Source: JBIICI01 sp044238935
Lineage (GTDB): Bacteria > Pseudomonadota > Alphaproteobacteria > Micavibrionales > Micavibrionaceae
NCBI GenBank assembly: GCA_044238935.1
Contig: JBIICI010000024.1
Location: 1 to 26,989, forward strand
DNA length: 26,989 bases
Reading direction: 5' to 3'
The notes beneath the pieces are model-generated. The model had not been told where the DNA came from and ran no database searches. It saw only the letters and a list, made by a program, of their open reading frames with translations. The first letter of the stretch is position 1, and every line of letters starts with the position of its first letter. Of this stretch, positions 24,801 through 26,989 are shown piece by piece. Both the position numbers and the translations under genes were made by a program.

Positions 24801-26856
24801 ATCCGCCGACCAAAGTATCATCGCCATCCTCCCCCCTTAAGGAGTCGTTACCGCCTTCGCCCAATAACAGATCATTGCCCAATCCGCCACGTAAAATATC
24901 ATTGCCTAACAGGCCTCTGATCTCATCATGCCCTGCGCCACCAATTACAGTATCCGCACCATCTGTGCCGTTTAATGCCAAACCAATGGCAGGATACACT
25001 GCATCCATGATCTTAGTAATATTCAGAGTGTTATGGCTGGCGATAATATGGTTGTTCAGCGTGGTGCGCTCCGCACTCGTCATGCCATTGATGCCACCTA
25101 CCAAAGTCTCATCCAACAGGCGGAAAACAGTTTCCCAAACATCACTGATTTTATCCAAATTCCCTGTGGCTGTGCCATTGACCACCAAGCCATTCGCCAG
25201 CATCACCCGATCCACCATCGCATCAATGGCGGTCAGATTAGCTTTGAAATTCGTGCCGCCAAATTGATCTGTGGCGGGGTTATAAAAGCCCGCTGTTGTG
25301 AATAAATCTTTGGCAATCGTCTGCACCAAAAACCGCGCCATCAGCGATTGAAAGGCTTCTTGGAATGCATTGGTTAAGGTCTGCCCTGCCTCCACATACG
25401 GATTGCCGTAATTGCGCTGGGTAAAGGATTGATCCGTCAAGGCCTCCAAAAACCCCAATTCCTGTGCATTCACGTAGTTTCCGCGCGCATTCAGTGCCAC
25501 ACCTGAAACGCCCGCCCATGTAAACAGCATATCGCGCATTTTCCCCACCAGATCAAAGCTGGGGGCAAAGAGTGTATCAAGGGGCGCATTGGTGAGGGTT
25601 TGCACCTTACTCAACAACGCCGCATCCTTACTCATGGCAATCGATAAATCCGCCAACCGCCCAAAGCCGCGTAAATTTGGTAAAAACAGCGTCAAGGGAT
25701 TGATCGGCGTGGTATTATCCGCGCGCGCATTGACATTATCAAAGTTAAACCACACATCGGCAATCGTCCCCGTGGTGCCGTTGGTTTTCGTAAATGTTGA
25801 TATATGCGTGACCTTATTGCCATTGATGGTTTGATTGGTGGTCGTATCATTCAAAGAAATCGACTGCACTCCCGCCTGAGCAAGGGTTTTGAGTTCAGCC
25901 GCTTGTGAAATCCCATCACTATTGGCGTCCACCCAAACACGCAGATCATTAAAGCGCGTATCCCCCGCATCAATCATGCCGTTTTGATTACTATCCAGCC
26001 CTGTTAAGACGGTAAACCCATCGGTTTTGAGTGTCCCCAATAATTCACTGTGATTGTCAATCACGCCATTTTTGTTAATGTCCAACGCCAACAACCCATC
26101 ATCTTTCCCCACCCAAGACGATGCTTCTCTGAATCCATCATTATCCACATCCCAATAGACTGATCCTGTGCTGTTCAATGCGGAAACTTCAATCCCATCG
26201 CCATCTAAATCAAGGATCAAGGGGGAGGCTTCGGTGCGGGCGGCGGTTATCATGTCGGTGGTGGTTTTTAGCCATGCGCTAGGCACGAATTGATGCGCAT
26301 CTGTTAGGGGCATCCCTAGTTCATCTGCTAAATCTTGCACAGCATCTATCGTATCATCAAATAAGTCAGTGGCTTCATCCAACAAATTATTTGCCTTGTC
26401 CGCAGTGGCACTGTAAAAATCTTCTATCTTATTCGCGATCAGGATTCTTACATCCTCCATAATCTCTGCTAGAGATTTTCCAGCCGCTTTCCCTGCATCA
26501 ATAATTTGAGGCAGAGAGTCTAGTATGGTTTTCACGGACGATGCCACAATCGCAGTCGCAAGAGGAGCTGTAACAATCCCTAATGGACCTGAGGCAGCTC
26601 CAACTATACCACCAGCAATAACGCCACTTGCGGCCACTATGTAAGATTTCAAAGGAGTGATTGTACTGCCTGCTCCTATTTGTGCATTGTAGGCATCTTT
26701 AACAGGCTGCTTTAGTGTTTCGTATATCGCATAGGATGATACCATCTTACCTGTTCCTGCAATAAATTTACCCACAGGAATATGGGTTGTTTGTGATAAT
26801 ATTCCATCTGAATGGACAATCACCAGATTTGCTTTTTGAAGATAAGGTTTGAACAA
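21859..26856 (-). CDS. Giant RTX (hemolysin-type calcium-binding) protein with type I secretion signal
   Basis: Order along the protein: a glycine/alanine-rich hydrophobic segment (73-108, VAASGVIAGGIVGAASG) able to insert in membranes; an acidic helical stretch (125-180); five EF-hand/dockerin-like loops (LDLDGDGIE 215-223, DVDNDGFRE, DINKNGVID, DSNQNGMID, DANSDGISQ 310-318); a helical region to 625; then seven blocks of GGxGxDxLx repeats at roughly 630-690, 803-830, 933-968, 1064-1112, 1197-1250, 1347-1392 and 1488-1565. Between blocks are HCBP-related beta modules ending in IExLxFxDG. The C-terminus (1565-1665, VDTVRDFKKSEGDILDIDNI to LNALIAAGNLII) is a type I secretion target. The proposed start is a TTG 12 bases from an IS end, so the true N-terminus is probably missing. 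No protease, lipase or acyltransferase motif is seen. Confidence 0.85.
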   Translation of the reverse strand: MFKPYLQKANLVIVHSDGILSQTTHIPVGKFIAGTGKMVSSYAIYETLKQPVKDAYNAQIGAGSTITPLKSYIVAASGVIAGGIVGAASGPLGIVTAPLATAIVASSVKTILDSLPQIIDAGKAAGKSLAEIMEDVRILIANKIEDFYSATADKANNLLDEATDLFDDTIDAVQDLADELGMPLTDAHQFVPSAWLKTTTDMITAARTEASPLILDLDGDGIEVSALNSTGSVYWDVDNDGFREASSWVGKDDGLLALDINKNGVIDNHSELLGTLKTDGFTVLTGLDSNQNGMIDAGDTRFNDLRVWVDANSDGISQAAELKTLAQAGVQSISLNDTTTNQTINGNKVTHISTFTKTNGTTGTIADVWFNFDNVNARADNTTPINPLTLFLPNLRGFGRLADLSIAMSKDAALLSKVQTLTNAPLDTLFAPSFDLVGKMRDMLFTWAGVSGVALNARGNYVNAQELGFLEALTDQSFTQRNYGNPYVEAGQTLTNAFQEAFQSLMARFLVQTIAKDLFTTAGFYNPATDQFGGTNFKANLTAIDAMVDRVMLANGLVVNGTATGNLDKISDVWETVFRLLDETLVGGINGMTSAERTTLNNHIIASHNTLNITKIMDAVYPAIGLALNGTDGADTVIGGAGHDEIRGLLGNDILRGGLGNDLLLGEGGNDSLRGEDGDDTLVGGLGDDSYVYSSGIDTIIEFLGQGTDTIVLPSSIRLEDISLRANANNLNDLDVISKGNLIMRVEGFFNNANNAVPVERILFSDNRTIDLTTIRNSIVTGTTGNDNLVGRDVSFFTSDTIIGDRGNDTLNGGKGDDLLAGGDGNDSYVMSEGMDIIFDEYGTNDRIIVPVGSVVAFYAAGDALFVKVNGQDKFLVKSHLSGFNNVIEQVVDTAGKVLFNMKDVVIEQIGTEESEVIRSFQTLGASQNNRVFGNQGNDTIYTSYGDDLLNGGAGDDYLDGGYDNDVYILSADNSTDIINDINGTNDQIWLNIGITPQNLRLSREYGFSDHLALSYVDTSGNLVKFGIVKDYFTSYGNNRIETLKFSDGQTMLFSNLLKVQTGTAGNDTLTGSTSHVGQYDEINAGVGNDIITGGLGENIVNGGAGNDTYNITSTGIDHVYDNAGIDTVRLLTGTTANTTFIRSTIDYSALDILVNGKLSATLHNQFIAGNAIETIRYSDGRTLSLKGLILSTNGTDANDTIYGTDTGIWGDILNGNGGNDVLYSGDGNDLLSGGVGNDDLNGGLGNDVYGFESGRDTISDDGGIDTLLLSSEIGASNIQFYNEFNKNLRIEFINTPNPALNNGNSKIILYNHLSNPNSSIEYMELHNGNLYDLKTFAQLYVGFKGTSANDILNGSTTPDRLLGGFGQDTLNGKTGNDFLNGGIGDDTYVFEVGSGQDIIHDLAYHIDFNTLSGNDTLRLGSGISDENIAFDIFNNSDLRIRVGSTDQIVIKDQIDSFVDHTQNQIENLLFADGFNVDLRTVFSWKWATTGNDTQTDTSSASTIFGRQGNDTINGMGGNDRIHGGSGNDVLRGGDGNDTVHGGIGNDWIYGDLGIDTLYGGSGTDRFTFALNGSVDTVRDFKKSEGDILDIDNILTNYDPLTQAITDFVRITESGSNSFLDIDANGGANSFVRVAQLSGVTDLISGSTSTLAELNALIAAGNLII

Positions 26857-26867
26857 GCCTTTATCTA

Positions 26868-26989
26868 GGCTCAGGACTCATTAAATCCACCATATAACGA
26901 TGACGGCTACAATGATTGCGGCACGGAATGTATGGGCACATCGGTCATAACGTGTTGCGATGCGGCGCCAGTCTTTGAGTTTAGAGAAG
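26868..26989 (-). mobile_element. IS5-family insertion sequence, one end (rest off the window)
   Basis: The transposase C-terminus stops at 26881. Thirteen bases further, GGCTCAGGACTCA (26868-26880) looks like the terminal inverted repeat, next to a TA (26866-26867, within CTAG), the target duplicated by many IS5-family members of the IS427 kind. The other end is not in the window, so the repeat and duplication cannot be confirmed. Confidence 0.7.
26881..26989 (-). CDS. IS5-family transposase, C-terminal 35 residues
   Basis: Translating the minus strand from 26988 gives FSKLKDWRRIATRYDRCAHT, then FRAAIIVAVIVIWWI and a TAA at 26881-26883. The WRRIATRYDRxAxxFxxA block followed by a hydrophobic tail is the characteristic end of IS5-family (IS427 group) DDE transposases. 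The rest lies beyond the window edge, so whether the gene is intact cannot be judged. Confidence 0.88.
   Translation of the reverse strand, partial: FSKLKDWRRIATRYDRCAHTFRAAIIVAVIVIWWI

Noticed and set aside
22160..24960. Periodic short repeats resembling a CRISPR array or minisatellite.
   Set aside because: The period tracks the nine-residue GGxGxDxLx codons of the RTX protein, with no constant repeat/spacer structure.
24380..25834. Several plus-strand open frames of 80-133 codons opposite the RTX gene (24380, 24875, 25033, 25589).
   Set aside because: Antisense shadows of the RTX gene; Pro/Ser-rich, no ribosome-binding sites and no recognisable domains.

Overview
The window looks like chromosome from a low-GC alphaproteobacterium. 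The genus is not determinable from this stretch; a host-associated or predatory lineage such as the Holosporales or Micavibrio relatives is only a guess. Pointers are the AT-rich genes, a CTTGAC-type promoter before rpmB, a PodJ-like Sel1/peptidoglycan-binding protein, a DUF983 protein, and a serine recombinase of the type common in this class.

Region 1 (1-8978). A leftward membrane-anchored fragment runs off the left edge. A rightward, tightly packed run then encodes a type IV pilus or type II secretion-like machine: secreted TPR protein, prepilin peptidase, two tandem PilT/PilU-type ATPases, lipoprotein secretin, polytopic ABC-2-like membrane protein, membrane-anchored helical-repeat protein and small lipoprotein. 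No pilin, assembly ATPase (PilB/GspE) or platform protein (PilC/GspF) is present here.

Region 2 (8983-16266). Housekeeping and cell-organisation genes: a short divergent CobT-like protein (minus strand), rpmB, an unusual tgt whose pocket resembles queuine-using enzymes and which has lost the zinc cysteines, a degenerate GGDEF protein, upp, a strong bidirectional terminator, an alanine-rich repeat protein, a DUF983 protein, a PodJ-like polar organiser and tRNA-Gln(UUG).

Region 3 (16267-21487). A decayed integrative element lies downstream of the tRNA. A serine recombinase lacking its catalytic N-terminus meets, head to head, a tyrosine integrase that has also lost its N-terminal half. Behind the integrase remnant is an intact-looking rightward cassette: a hypothetical, an excisionase-like protein, a winged-helix replication-type protein, a hypothetical, a DUF5681 protein and a hypothetical. 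GTGCTGGCAA repeats sit just before the excisionase gene. No capsid or large terminase gene is present.

Region 4 (21488-26989). A gene-poor gap precedes a giant minus-strand RTX protein with a type I secretion C-terminus. Its upstream end abuts an IS5-family element whose transposase C-terminus runs off the right edge, so its start, or at least its promoter, has probably been removed.
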